A stretch of 15,721 nt of DNA from an uncultured Prevotella sp. (GTDB taxonomy: Bacteria; Bacteroidota; Bacteroidia; Bacteroidales; Bacteroidaceae): the NCBI GenBank assembly GCA_947072805.1, contig CAMTJK010000042.1, forward strand, positions 1 through 15,721, written 5' to 3'. Positions 1-6,216 of this stretch are shown one piece after another. The notes under the pieces were generated by a model. The model made no database searches, was not told where the DNA came from, and saw nothing but the letters and a program-made list of their open reading frames with translations. Position 1 is the first letter of the stretch; every line of letters begins with the position of its first letter. A program made the translations under genes and the position numbers.

Positions 1-33
1 ATCGATGAAATCGCAATGAGCTCACGTACGTAA
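1..33 (+). CDS. Possible 3' end of an upstream gene (partial)
   Basis: Reading from base 1 in frame 1 gives ten sense codons (IDEIAMSSRT) and then TAA at 31-33. This could be the C-terminus of a gene that begins outside the window. The piece is far too short to name a family. An alternative reading is that these bases belong to an intergenic repeat, because CACGTACGTAAC (23-34) recurs inverted at the far end of the window. I cannot choose between the two from this sequence alone. Confidence 0.3.
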   Translation: MDEIAMSSRT

Positions 34-34
34 C
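23..34. repeat. Left copy of a 12-base inverted repeat
   Basis: CACGTACGTAAC at 23-34 recurs as its reverse complement at 15710-15721. CGATGAAAT is found near both copies (3-11 on the + strand; 15693-15701 as the reverse complement), although in a different order relative to the repeat. The core ACGTACGT is itself a palindrome. Confidence 0.45.
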
Positions 35-278
35 CGTTTTTCGACCCATCGAGAGGGTAAATTGCCTCACTTTGATTAACAAAAATTTACACCTAGAATA
101 CCGGATTTAAAAATGTTAAATTCGACCAAACATCTTTACAAATTAACTTTTGTTAAGTAGAATTGCGAGCTTTGTAAATACCCAGTCTTTTTTATTTGTA
201 ATAAGGTTCACATAAAATTGCCACACGATGCTGAATATAAAATAATTCTTAAAATATTCATTCTTTATGGCTATTATT
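34..278. other. Non-coding region upstream of the rpmB promoter
   Basis: About 245 bases of AT-rich sequence with no credible reading frame. Near the left edge, ACCC and GGGT around 44-57 could pair weakly, but no T-run follows, so I do not call a terminator. The stretch ends at the -33 element of the rpmB promoter. I see no RNA gene or riboswitch fold in it. Confidence 0.5.
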
Positions 279-308
279 TTGCTTATCTAAAAAAAAACAT
301 TAACTTTG
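279..308 (+). promoter_or_regulatory. Bacteroidetes-type promoter of the rpmB operon
   Basis: TTG at 279-281 (within TTTTG) is followed by a 19-base spacer and TAACTTTG at 301-308, a full match to the Bacteroidetes -7 consensus TAnnTTTG. Transcription would start about 315, giving a leader of about 40 bases before the ATG at 356. This is the best promoter in the window, as expected for ribosomal protein genes. Confidence 0.8.
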
Positions 309-355
309 CACGCTGTTTGGAATAAGTTACAAAAAGGAAACAAAATTAGATAGAA

Positions 356-619
356 ATGTCGAAGATTTGTCAGATTACAGGAAAGAAGGCACAGATAGGT
401 TGTAATGTGTCTCACTCAAAGCATCGTACTAAACGTAGCTTTGATGTAAACCTTTTCAACAAGAAATTCTTCTATGTTGAAGAAAGTTGTTGGATTAGCT
501 TGAAGATCAGTGCTGCTGGTCTGCGTTTGATAAATAAAGTTGGTCTTGATGCTGCTTTAAAGCAGGCCGTTGCAAAAGGCTTTTGCGAATGGAAAGACAT
601 AAAAGTAATAGGAGACTAA
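356..619 (+). CDS. rpmB: 50S ribosomal protein L28 (bL28)
   Basis: This encodes ribosomal protein bL28, a basic protein of the large ribosomal subunit. The 87-residue product starts MSKICQITGKKAQ, matching the family's start (CQ-TGK), and continues with SHSKHRTKRSFDVNL and a second half resembling LKISAAGLRLINKVG, which aligns with the 'RVSAKGMRVIDKKG' stretch of E. coli L28. The length is normal. Three cysteines are present (residues 5, 16 and 45) but no CxxC pairs, so this is not the classic zinc-binding form. It is the first gene after a strong promoter and lies 4 bases upstream of rpmG, so the two are surely cotranscribed. An A-rich tract with AAAGGA lies upstream of the start, but there is little true Shine-Dalgarno pairing. 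Confidence 0.97.
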   Translation: MSKICQITGKKAQIGCNVSHSKHRTKRSFDVNLFNKKFFYVEESCWISLKISAAGLRLINKVGLDAALKQAVAKGFCEWKDIKVIGD

Positions 620-623
620 TACA

Positions 624-812
624 ATGGCAAAAAAAGCAAAGGGTAACAGAGTGCAGGTTATTCTTGAATGCACAGAAATTAAGAATAGCGGTATGCCCGG
701 AACAAGTCGTTATGTAACGACAAAAAACCGTAAAAACACTCCGGAACGTATGGAATTGATGAAGTACAATCCTATTCTTAAAAAGATGACGCTTCACAAG
801 GAAATAAAATAA
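624..812 (+). CDS. rpmG: 50S ribosomal protein L33 (bL33)
   Basis: This encodes ribosomal protein bL33 of the large subunit. The 62-residue product opens MAKKAKGNRVQVILECTE and contains TSRYVTTKNRKNTPERMEL, which is the hallmark of L33 (Y-T-KN-RN-P-R-E). The C-terminal part, KYNPILKKMTLHKEIK, is also typical. Only one cysteine is present, so it is the zinc-independent form. It is separated by 4 bases from rpmB and by 24 bases from the small DUF4295-like gene downstream, forming a three-gene operon. Confidence 0.96.
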   Translation: MAKKAKGNRVQVILECTEIKNSGMPGTSRYVTTKNRKNTPERMELMKYNPILKKMTLHKEIK

Positions 813-836
813 TAACCCTAAAAAGCACTTTATAAC

Positions 837-995
837 ATGGCAAAGAAAACCGTCGCAACCCTCCATGAAGGCTCAAAGGATGGTCGCGCATATTCAAAAG
901 TTATTAAGATGGTGAAGAGCCCGAAGACCGGTGCTTACATCTTTGATGAGCAGATGGTTCCTAACGAGGCCGTTAAGGACTTTTTCAAGAAATAA
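837..995 (+). CDS. Small basic DUF4295-type protein (rpmG neighbour)
   Basis: A 52-codon reading frame starts at ATG 837 and ends with TAA at 993-995. The product begins MAKKTVATLHEGSKDGRAYS, continues with lysine-rich sequence (KVIKMVKSPKTGAY) and ends KDFFKK. I recognise it as the DUF4295 family, conserved in Bacteroidetes and usually placed directly after rpmB-rpmG. Its basic character, size and position in a ribosomal protein operon suggest a ribosome-associated protein. From memory, an extra protein of this kind has been seen on a Bacteroidetes ribosome (bL38), but I am not certain that it is this family. Codon use is coding-like, with more GC at third positions than the flanks. A terminator follows within 20 bases. 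Confidence 0.85.
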   Translation: MAKKTVATLHEGSKDGRAYSKVIKMVKSPKTGAYIFDEQMVPNEAVKDFFKK

Positions 996-1011
996 TATAA
1001 CCAAAACACAT

Positions 1012-1051
1012 AAAAAGTGCCGTGATACAATAATGTCACGGCACTTTTTTT
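1012..1051 (+). terminator. Rho-independent terminator of the rpmB operon
   Basis: GTGCCGTGA at 1017-1025 pairs perfectly with TCACGGCAC at 1036-1044, with a loop of about ten bases. Five A residues precede the stem and seven T residues (1045-1051) follow it. The flanking A and T runs could let it work in both directions, although no gene converges on it. Confidence 0.9.
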
Positions 1052-1205
1052 ACATAAATATTCTATGTGAAATATTATTATAATAACATGATCAAAATAT
1101 AATAGGGAATAGCGTAACTATATTTAGTGTGATAATAATAAAGGATTTGCTATAAACATAATATGATTATACAGAAATGTGATCTCCTCAAAAGGTACAT
1201 TGTTT

Positions 1206-1436
1206 ATGGATAGAATTGAAAATTGGAACAATAATTATAATGATGTGTGGAATTTTATTTCAGAAAACCATCGTGCACCATCAAGGCATCATATAGAAGA
1301 GCATCGCCTCCTAAATTGGCTTAAATTCAATCGTAAGAAGTTAAATTTGGGGTTGCTGGATGATGAAAGACGAGATAAGATGCAGAAGTTGCAATCATTT
1401 TTGCATTCTTTTCATCGTATAAATCAGTATATGTGA
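1206..1436 (+). CDS. Solitary helicase-associated (HA)-like domain protein
   Basis: This is a 76-residue product starting MDRIENWNNNYNDVWNFI. The spacing of W, Y, F, then R-x-P-S, EEHRLLNWL, NRKKLN, G-L, and ER resembles one repeat of the helicase-associated domain (W..Y..v..f......R.PS......L..Wl...r..l..g.L...R...L). That domain normally occurs in tandem at the C-terminus of large helicases and is thought to bind nucleic acid. Here it stands alone, with no helicase nearby. I prefer ATG 1206 because AAAAGG lies just upstream and the domain begins there; a GTG at 1179 would add nine residues. No clear promoter or T-run terminator flanks it. It could be a genuine small protein or a relic of a larger gene. 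The family assignment is by motif pattern only. Confidence 0.6.
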   Translation: MDRIENWNNNYNDVWNFISENHRAPSRHHIEEHRLLNWLKFNRKKLNLGLLDDERRDKMQKLQSFLHSFHRINQYM

Positions 1437-1546
1437 TAATGCATACGGAATGTTTATTCCTGTAACCGAGCTTAAACATTTGGTTTAAAACACGTTAAAG
1501 GTTTAAACTTTTTTGTATCGTTTAGTCGTATTTCGACAAAGATTGT
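1437..1546. other. Intergenic region rich in TTTAAA words and small hairpins
   Basis: GGAAT-GTTT-ATTCC (1447-1460) and TTAAAC-ATTTG-GTTTAA (1472-1488) can each form a short hairpin. GGTTTAAA occurs at 1482-1489 and again at 1500-1507, the latter inside the palindrome GTTTAAAC. These lie just upstream of the nhaD-like promoter and could be operator sites, but no repressor gene is near and the region is AT-rich, so this may be chance. Confidence 0.25.
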
Positions 1547-1554
1547 TATCTTTG
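1521..1554 (+). promoter_or_regulatory. Bacteroidetes-type promoter of the nhaD-like/pfkA unit
   Basis: TATCTTTG at 1547-1554 fully matches the -7 consensus. The -33 element is weak: TTTAG at 1521-1525 with a 21-base spacer is the best candidate. A start near 1561 would leave a leader of about 16 bases, which contains AAGGA at 1568-1572, a rather good ribosome binding site for this group, 4 bases before the ATG at 1577. Confidence 0.65.
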
Positions 1555-1576
1555 TGCTGATTTTCATAAGGAATAT

Positions 1577-2989
1577 ATGACATCTATAATTATCGTACTG
1601 ATTTTTTTATTTGGTTACCTTTTGATAGCAACAGGGCATTTTACCAATATAAACAAAGCAGCTGTTGCTATGTTTATCGGTACAGTCGGATGGGTATTTT
1701 ATGTCTGTTATGGTGCAGACTTTGTTATGCGTCACCATTCTTTTGAATATCTGGAGTTTATAGGTGATAATAATACATCGAGTTCGGCAATCAAATATTA
1801 TATATATGATAATGTATTTCTAAAATATGTAGGTAAGGCTGCTGCTGTTGTGCTATTTCTCCTTGCTACAATGTCTATTATAGAAATACTAAATAACAAC
1901 GGATGTTTTGATTTTATCAGTGAATGGGTTCGTACACGAAACACCAAGCAATTATTATGGACGCTTACTTTGGCAACATTTGTGATTTCTGCAAATCTTG
2001 ATAATCTGACAACAACAACAATGATGCTCATGATAATGCATAATATTGTGCAAAGTCGCCGGCAACGGATGTTGATAGGATGTGCAATCGTAATATCTGC
2101 AAACACAGGAGGGTGCTTTACAGTAATTGGAGATCCGGCAGGTGTGGTGCTATGGGGAAATGGGGCTGTAACAGCAACAAATTTTTCTGCTTATCTGGCG
2201 CTTCCCGCCATAGTTGCATGGGTGATTCCAACAATATTGATTAGTCGTGATTTGCCAGAAAGATTAGATGTAGAGTGGTATACTATACCGTATCGTGGAG
2301 ATGATACAAATTTGAACAGATGGCAACGATTGGTCATGCTGGTTGTTGGTATAGGTGGACTTTGGTTTATACCAACGTTTCATAATATGACCAAATTGAG
2401 CCCATTCCTTGGCGCTTTATGTGTGCTTTCTGTTCTTTGGATTGTAAATGAGGTGTTTAACAGAAAACTTCTGAATGCGGATCAGATGATTCATAGAAGA
2501 ATTCCACGAGTTCTGCAGTATGGTAGTATTCAGTTGATGCTGTTCGTAATGGGAATTATGCTGGCAATGGGAGTGGTTCAGGAGACAGGCTTCTTTAGTA
2601 TTGTCTCTGAATGGTTTGATTATAATATTCATAATATATGGGTACTTGGACTTATTTCAGGACTTATGAGTGGAATTATCGATACTTTCACTGTTGCCAT
2701 GACATACATATCAATGTATCCTATAGCAGATGCCACGCTTCCGCAATATTGGTCTGATTCTGAATATGTTTCTACATTTGCGTTAAACGGAACATTTTGG
2801 AAGTTAATAGCGTATACTACAGCTGTTGGCGGATGTTTGCTTTGTTTCGCCAATAGTTGCGGACTGGCACTTATGAAAATGGAGAAAATGCATGTTGGCT
2901 GGTATTTGAAGAATTGCACGCCAAAAGTGCTGATAGGCTGGCTGTGCGGATTCGCAATATTATGGCTTGAAGTATATATTATGGGATAG
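1577..2989 (+). CDS. nhaD: NhaD-family Na+/H+ antiporter-like protein
   Basis: This encodes a polytopic inner-membrane protein of the ion transporter superfamily, predicted to exchange sodium for protons. The 470-residue length fits NhaD. The start IFLFGYLLIATGH-NINKAA resembles the NhaD N-terminus. The core motif SANLDNLTTTTMM is at residues 138-150, followed by SANTGGCFTVIGDPAG at 174-189. Near the C-terminus, ANSCGLALMKMEKMHVGWYL (425-444) matches the NhaD 'GSAAGVA-MGMEKI-F-WYLK' region. Around ten hydrophobic segments are visible. Two sites depart from classical NhaD: the second Asp-Asn motif reads IIDTFTV (D369, T370), and the GD motif is followed by PAG rather than VTT. The protein may therefore belong to a divergent branch with altered ion choice. 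It lies 32 bases upstream of pfkA and shares its promoter. Confidence 0.78.
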   Translation: MTSIIIVLIFLFGYLLIATGHFTNINKAAVAMFIGTVGWVFYVCYGADFVMRHHSFEYLEFIGDNNTSSSAIKYYIYDNVFLKYVGKAAAVVLFLLATMSIIEILNNNGCFDFISEWVRTRNTKQLLWTLTLATFVISANLDNLTTTTMMLMIMHNIVQSRRQRMLIGCAIVISANTGGCFTVIGDPAGVVLWGNGAVTATNFSAYLALPAIVAWVIPTILISRDLPERLDVEWYTIPYRGDDTNLNRWQRLVMLVVGIGGLWFIPTFHNMTKLSPFLGALCVLSVLWIVNEVFNRKLLNADQMIHRRIPRVLQYGSIQLMLFVMGIMLAMGVVQETGFFSIVSEWFDYNIHNIWVLGLISGLMSGIIDTFTVAMTYISMYPIADATLPQYWSDSEYVSTFALNGTFWKLIAYTTAVGGCLLCFANSCGLALMKMEKMHVGWYLKNCTPKVLIGWLCGFAILWLEVYIMG

Positions 2990-3021
2990 TTATTCAATAG
3001 GATATAAATAGTAAAAAGATT

Positions 3022-3999
3022 ATGGCTAAGATTAAAACAATCGGTGTGTTGACTTCAGGAGGCGATGCGCCCGGAATGAATGCTGCAATTAGGGCAGTGA
3101 CAAGAGCAGGAATTTGCAACGGTTTTAATATTAAGGGTATTTATCGTGGCTATGATGGATTAATTAATGGTGAGATCCGTTCGTTTACTACAGAAAATGT
3201 TAGTGGCATAATTATGCAGGGAGGTACCATCCTTAAAACGGCTCGAAGTAAGGAATTTATGACAGCAGAGGGCATGGCAAAAGCATATAACACAATGAAA
3301 AAAGAGCAAATTGATGCTCTGGTTGTTATTGGAGGAAATGGCTCACTAACCGGAGCGAAGAATTTTGCTTCTGAATATGATGTTTGTTGTATAGGCTTGC
3401 CAGGTACTATTGATAATGATTTATATGGCACAGACTCTACAATTGGTTATGATACAACAATGAATACAATTGTAGAATGTGTGGACCGTATCCGTGATAC
3501 AGCTCAAAGCCATGAACGCATTTTCTTTGTTGAGGTGATGGGACGAGATGCTGGATTCCTTGCTCAAAACAGTGCGATTGCAAGCGGAGCGGAAGCTGCA
3601 ATAATACCGGAAGATTCAACTGATGTAGACCAGTTGGCAAGGTTTATGGAGCGTGGAATAAGGAAATCAAAAAAAAGTTGCATAGTTATAGTTTCCGAAA
3701 GTCCGAAATGCGGTGCTTTATATTATGCAGATCGTGTGAGAAAAGAATTCCCTGATTATGATGTGAGAGTTTCTATATTGGGACATCTGCAGCGTGGGGG
3801 AAGACCGACAGCCCATGATCGTATACTTGCCAGTAGAACCGGTGTAGGAGCTATTGAGGCAATATTGCAAGGACAAAGAAATGTAATGGTAGGCGTACGA
3901 AATAATGAGGTGGTATACGTGCCATTTAGTGATGCTATACGTACTGATAAACCGTTGGATATGAAATTGATAAAGGTTTTGGATGAGTTAAGTATCTAA
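3022..3999 (+). CDS. pfkA: 6-phosphofructokinase (ATP-type)
   Basis: It phosphorylates fructose 6-phosphate to fructose 1,6-bisphosphate, the committed step of glycolysis, in the cytoplasm. The 325-residue length is that of bacterial PfkA (E. coli 320). The N-terminal nucleotide loop reads GVLTSGGDAPGMNAAIRA (8-25). The catalytic motif PGTIDND is at 127-133, with the proton acceptor Asp131. EVMGRDAGF follows, and the sugar-phosphate motif LGHLQRGG lies near residue 255. Gly at 128 (PGTID rather than PKTID) and Gly at 107 point to ATP rather than pyrophosphate as donor. One oddity is GGNGS at 104-108, where E. coli has GGDGS; Asn106 replaces the Asp that helps hold magnesium-ATP. The gene follows the nhaD-like gene by 32 bases, so it is probably cotranscribed, and no strong terminator separates it from the atp cluster. 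Confidence 0.94.
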   Translation: MAKIKTIGVLTSGGDAPGMNAAIRAVTRAGICNGFNIKGIYRGYDGLINGEIRSFTTENVSGIIMQGGTILKTARSKEFMTAEGMAKAYNTMKKEQIDALVVIGGNGSLTGAKNFASEYDVCCIGLPGTIDNDLYGTDSTIGYDTTMNTIVECVDRIRDTAQSHERIFFVEVMGRDAGFLAQNSAIASGAEAAIIPEDSTDVDQLARFMERGIRKSKKSCIVIVSESPKCGALYYADRVRKEFPDYDVRVSILGHLQRGGRPTAHDRILASRTGVGAIEAILQGQRNVMVGVRNNEVVYVPFSDAIRTDKPLDMKLIKVLDELSI

Positions 4000-4043
4000 A
4001 TTATATTGCAATACTTCGAATTACATTAGATATTTCAAAAAAA

Positions 4044-4064
4044 CTATATTATTGTTCAATATAG
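4044..4064. repeat. AT-rich hairpin after pfkA
   Basis: CTATATT (4044-4050) and AATATAG (4058-4064) are a perfect 7-base inverted repeat around ATTGTTC. No T-run follows on the + strand; an A-run precedes it. It may be a weak 3' end of the pfkA transcript, but the stem contains only one G-C pair, so it may also be chance. Confidence 0.3.
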
Positions 4065-4082
4065 GAATAAAACAATAAAATG

Positions 4083-4115
4083 TGTGCATGATTTAATAAT
4101 TAATTGCTATCTTTG
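4083..4115 (+). promoter_or_regulatory. Bacteroidetes-type promoter of the atp operon
   Basis: TATCTTTG at 4108-4115 is a full -7 match. TGTG at 4083-4086, with a 21-base spacer, is a partial -33 match. The start would be about 4121, giving a leader of roughly 33 bases that is A-rich and has no Shine-Dalgarno sequence before the ATG at 4154. This is usual for highly expressed Bacteroidetes genes. Confidence 0.7.
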
Positions 4116-4153
4116 CCCTACAATCGAAAAACAAAACTAAAATATAATCGCAT

Positions 4154-5680
4154 ATGTCACAAATTACTGGACACATTTCTCAGGTTATAGGACCGGTTAT
4201 TGATGTGTATTTTGATACAAAGGGTCTTGAGGCCGAGAAAGTGTTGCCAAAGATTCATGAGGCACTAAAAATTGTCCGTTCTAACGGAAGTGAATTGATA
4301 GTAGAGGTTCAACAGCATATAGGTGAAGAAACAGTCCGTTGCGTGGCTATGGACAATACAGATGGACTGCAGCGTGGATTGGAAGCAGTACCATTAGGCT
4401 CTCCGATACAAATGCCATCTGGCGACCAGATTAAAGGACGAATGTTAAATGTTGTTGGAAAGCCAATTGACGGCATGAAGGATTTCGACATGAAGGGTTC
4501 TTATCCAATTCATCGTGAAGCTCCTGCTTTTGAGGAACTTTCGACAAGAAAGGAAATGCTTGCTACTGGAATAAAAGTGATAGATCTTCTTGAACCTTAC
4601 ATGAAAGGAGGAAAAATTGGCCTTTTCGGTGGCGCAGGTGTTGGTAAGACGGTGCTGATTATGGAGCTTATTAACAATATTGCAAAAGGTCATAACGGAT
4701 ATTCTGTTTTTGCGGGAGTTGGTGAAAGAACGCGTGAGGGTAATGATCTGATTCGTGAAATGATAGAGTCAGGAGTAATCCGATATGGTGATAAATTCCG
4801 TAAGGCAATGGATGAGGGTAAGTGGGATTTGTCACTTGTTGATCCGGAAGAACTAAAGAAGAGTCAAGCTACTCTTGTATATGGACAAATGAATGAGCCC
4901 CCAGGAGCGCGCGCTTCTGTGGCTTTATCAGGTCTGACTGTAGCTGAGGAATTTCGTGATAATGGAGGTAAAGATGGTGCAGCTGCCGATATTCTTTTCT
5001 TCATAGATAATATATTCCGTTTTACTCAGGCTGGTTCTGAGGTTTCAGCATTACTCGGTCGTATGCCTTCTGCTGTTGGATATCAGCCTACATTGGCGAG
5101 CGAGATGGGTACTATGCAGGAACGTATTACGTCAACCAAACGAGGCTCTATTACATCCGTTCAGGCAGTATATGTTCCTGCGGATGATTTAACAGACCCT
5201 GCTCCGGCTACAACGTTTACGCATCTTGACGCAACGACAGAGTTAAGCAGAAAGATAACAGAGTTAGGTATATATCCGGCTGTTGATCCATTAGGTAGTA
5301 CGTCGCGTATTTTGGATCCTCTTATTGTCGGAAAGGAACATTATGAATGCGCTCAAAGGGTAAAACAAATATTACAAAGGTATAAGGAGTTGCAGGATAT
5401 TATTGCGATTCTAGGAATGGATGAATTATCCGATGAGGATAAATTAACTGTAAACAGGGCTCGTAGAGTTCAGCGTTTCTTGTCACAGCCATTCTCTGTA
5501 GCCGAGCAATTTACTGGATTACCAGGTGTTATGGTTTCTATAGAAGATACAATCAAAGGCTTTAATGCTATATTGGATGGTGAGGTTGATGATCTTCCAG
5601 AGCAGGCATTCCTTAATGTAGGAACAATAGAGGATGCTAAAGCAAAAGCAAAGAAGTTGATGGAAGCTGCTAATGCATAA
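4154..5680 (+). CDS. atpD: ATP synthase F1 subunit beta
   Basis: This is the catalytic subunit of F1, which makes ATP from ADP and phosphate. The 508-residue product is longer than E. coli beta (460). The Walker A loop GGAGVGKT is at 159-166, and GERTREG carries the catalytic Glu191. LVYGQMNEPPGAR, the Walker B region ILFFIDNIFRFTQAG (280-294), the stretch LGRMPSAVGYQPTL, and DELSDED at 423-429 (the DELSEED lever) are all present. The extra length includes about 27 residues between residues 210 and 238 (lysine- and aspartate-rich) and about six near 270 (GGKDGAAAD), neither of which is in E. coli. It is the first gene of the operon, as usual in Bacteroidetes, and atpC follows after 12 bases. 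Confidence 0.98.
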   Translation: MSQITGHISQVIGPVIDVYFDTKGLEAEKVLPKIHEALKIVRSNGSELIVEVQQHIGEETVRCVAMDNTDGLQRGLEAVPLGSPIQMPSGDQIKGRMLNVVGKPIDGMKDFDMKGSYPIHREAPAFEELSTRKEMLATGIKVIDLLEPYMKGGKIGLFGGAGVGKTVLIMELINNIAKGHNGYSVFAGVGERTREGNDLIREMIESGVIRYGDKFRKAMDEGKWDLSLVDPEELKKSQATLVYGQMNEPPGARASVALSGLTVAEEFRDNGGKDGAAADILFFIDNIFRFTQAGSEVSALLGRMPSAVGYQPTLASEMGTMQERITSTKRGSITSVQAVYVPADDLTDPAPATTFTHLDATTELSRKITELGIYPAVDPLGSTSRILDPLIVGKEHYECAQRVKQILQRYKELQDIIAILGMDELSDEDKLTVNRARRVQRFLSQPFSVAEQFTGLPGVMVSIEDTIKGFNAILDGEVDDLPEQAFLNVGTIEDAKAKAKKLMEAANA

Positions 5681-5692
5681 CAAATATATTGT

Positions 5693-5941
5693 ATGGGTAT
5701 AATACTAAAGATAGTATCTCCAGAAAAAATCGAATTTGACGGGGAAGTTGAAAGGGTAAATGTACCAGGTTCAAAAGGAAATTTTGAGATACTTCTGAAT
5801 CATGCTCCGATAATATCATCGCTGCAACAAGGAACTGTTGAATATATAGACAAGACAGGTCTTAAAACAGTCGATATAATCGGTGGCTTTGTTGAGGTAT
5901 TAAACAATGAAGTCTCACTCTGTGTAGAAAAACTTCAATGA
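5693..5941 (+). CDS. atpC: ATP synthase F1 subunit epsilon, short form
   Basis: Epsilon sits on the central stalk and links gamma to the c-ring. At 82 residues the product covers only the N-terminal beta-sandwich: VPGSKGNFEILLNHAPII (24-41) and GGFVEVLNNEVSL (64-76) are the family signatures. The C-terminal helical domain, which makes up the last third of the ~138-residue E. coli protein and can block rotation, is absent. The stop codon overlaps the next start (ATGA at 5938-5941), so there is no frameshifted remnant. Short epsilons are, to my knowledge, normal in Bacteroidetes. Loss of the helical domain implies that this brake on ATP hydrolysis is missing. Confidence 0.95.
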   Translation: MGIILKIVSPEKIEFDGEVERVNVPGSKGNFEILLNHAPIISSLQQGTVEYIDKTGLKTVDIIGGFVEVLNNEVSLCVEKLQ

Positions 5942-6210
5942 GTATACTGTCTGTATTTCTTTCGGCTATATTCTTTACTATTTTAGGAATGGGATATGTC
6001 AAAGGATACAATATTGTCAAAGAAAAAGATGTAACTCAACTTGTAAAATACTATTTGTTATTTGCTGCGATAAGATTTGTGCTAGTAATGACAGTAGTAG
6101 GCACATATGTTGTTTTTGAAGATAACAGAGAAGATTCATTCCGTTTTGCTGCAATGTTCTTTGGAATGTATGTGGTGATGCTGATTATAACGTTGATAAT
6201 AAAACATTAA
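5938..6210 (+). CDS. Small membrane protein in the atpI position
   Basis: The product has 90 residues with three hydrophobic segments (about 1-20, 41-61 and 69-88) and short charged loops (KGYNIVKEKDVTQ; EDNREDS). It starts inside the atpC stop codon (ATGA) and ends 6 bases before atpB, so it is translationally tied to the ATP synthase genes. Its place between F1 and Fo genes and its size recall AtpI, the small membrane protein that helps assemble the c-ring in other bacteria. I see no sequence motif that proves homology. It may be an assembly factor or an accessory Fo subunit specific to this phylum. Confidence 0.8.
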   Translation: MSILSVFLSAIFFTILGMGYVKGYNIVKEKDVTQLVKYYLLFAAIRFVLVMTVVGTYVVFEDNREDSFRFAAMFFGMYVVMLIITLIIKH

Positions 6211-6216
6211 GAAATA

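Noticed and set aside
507..866. 119-codon open frame on the minus strand
   Set aside because: It runs antisense across rpmB, rpmG and the start of the DUF4295-type gene, all well supported; the product is a cysteine- and leucine-rich shadow.
1490..1500. ACACGTTAAAG shared in inverted form with 15570-15580
   Set aside because: Eleven-base matches are expected many times by chance in a window of this size, and nothing around the two copies agrees.
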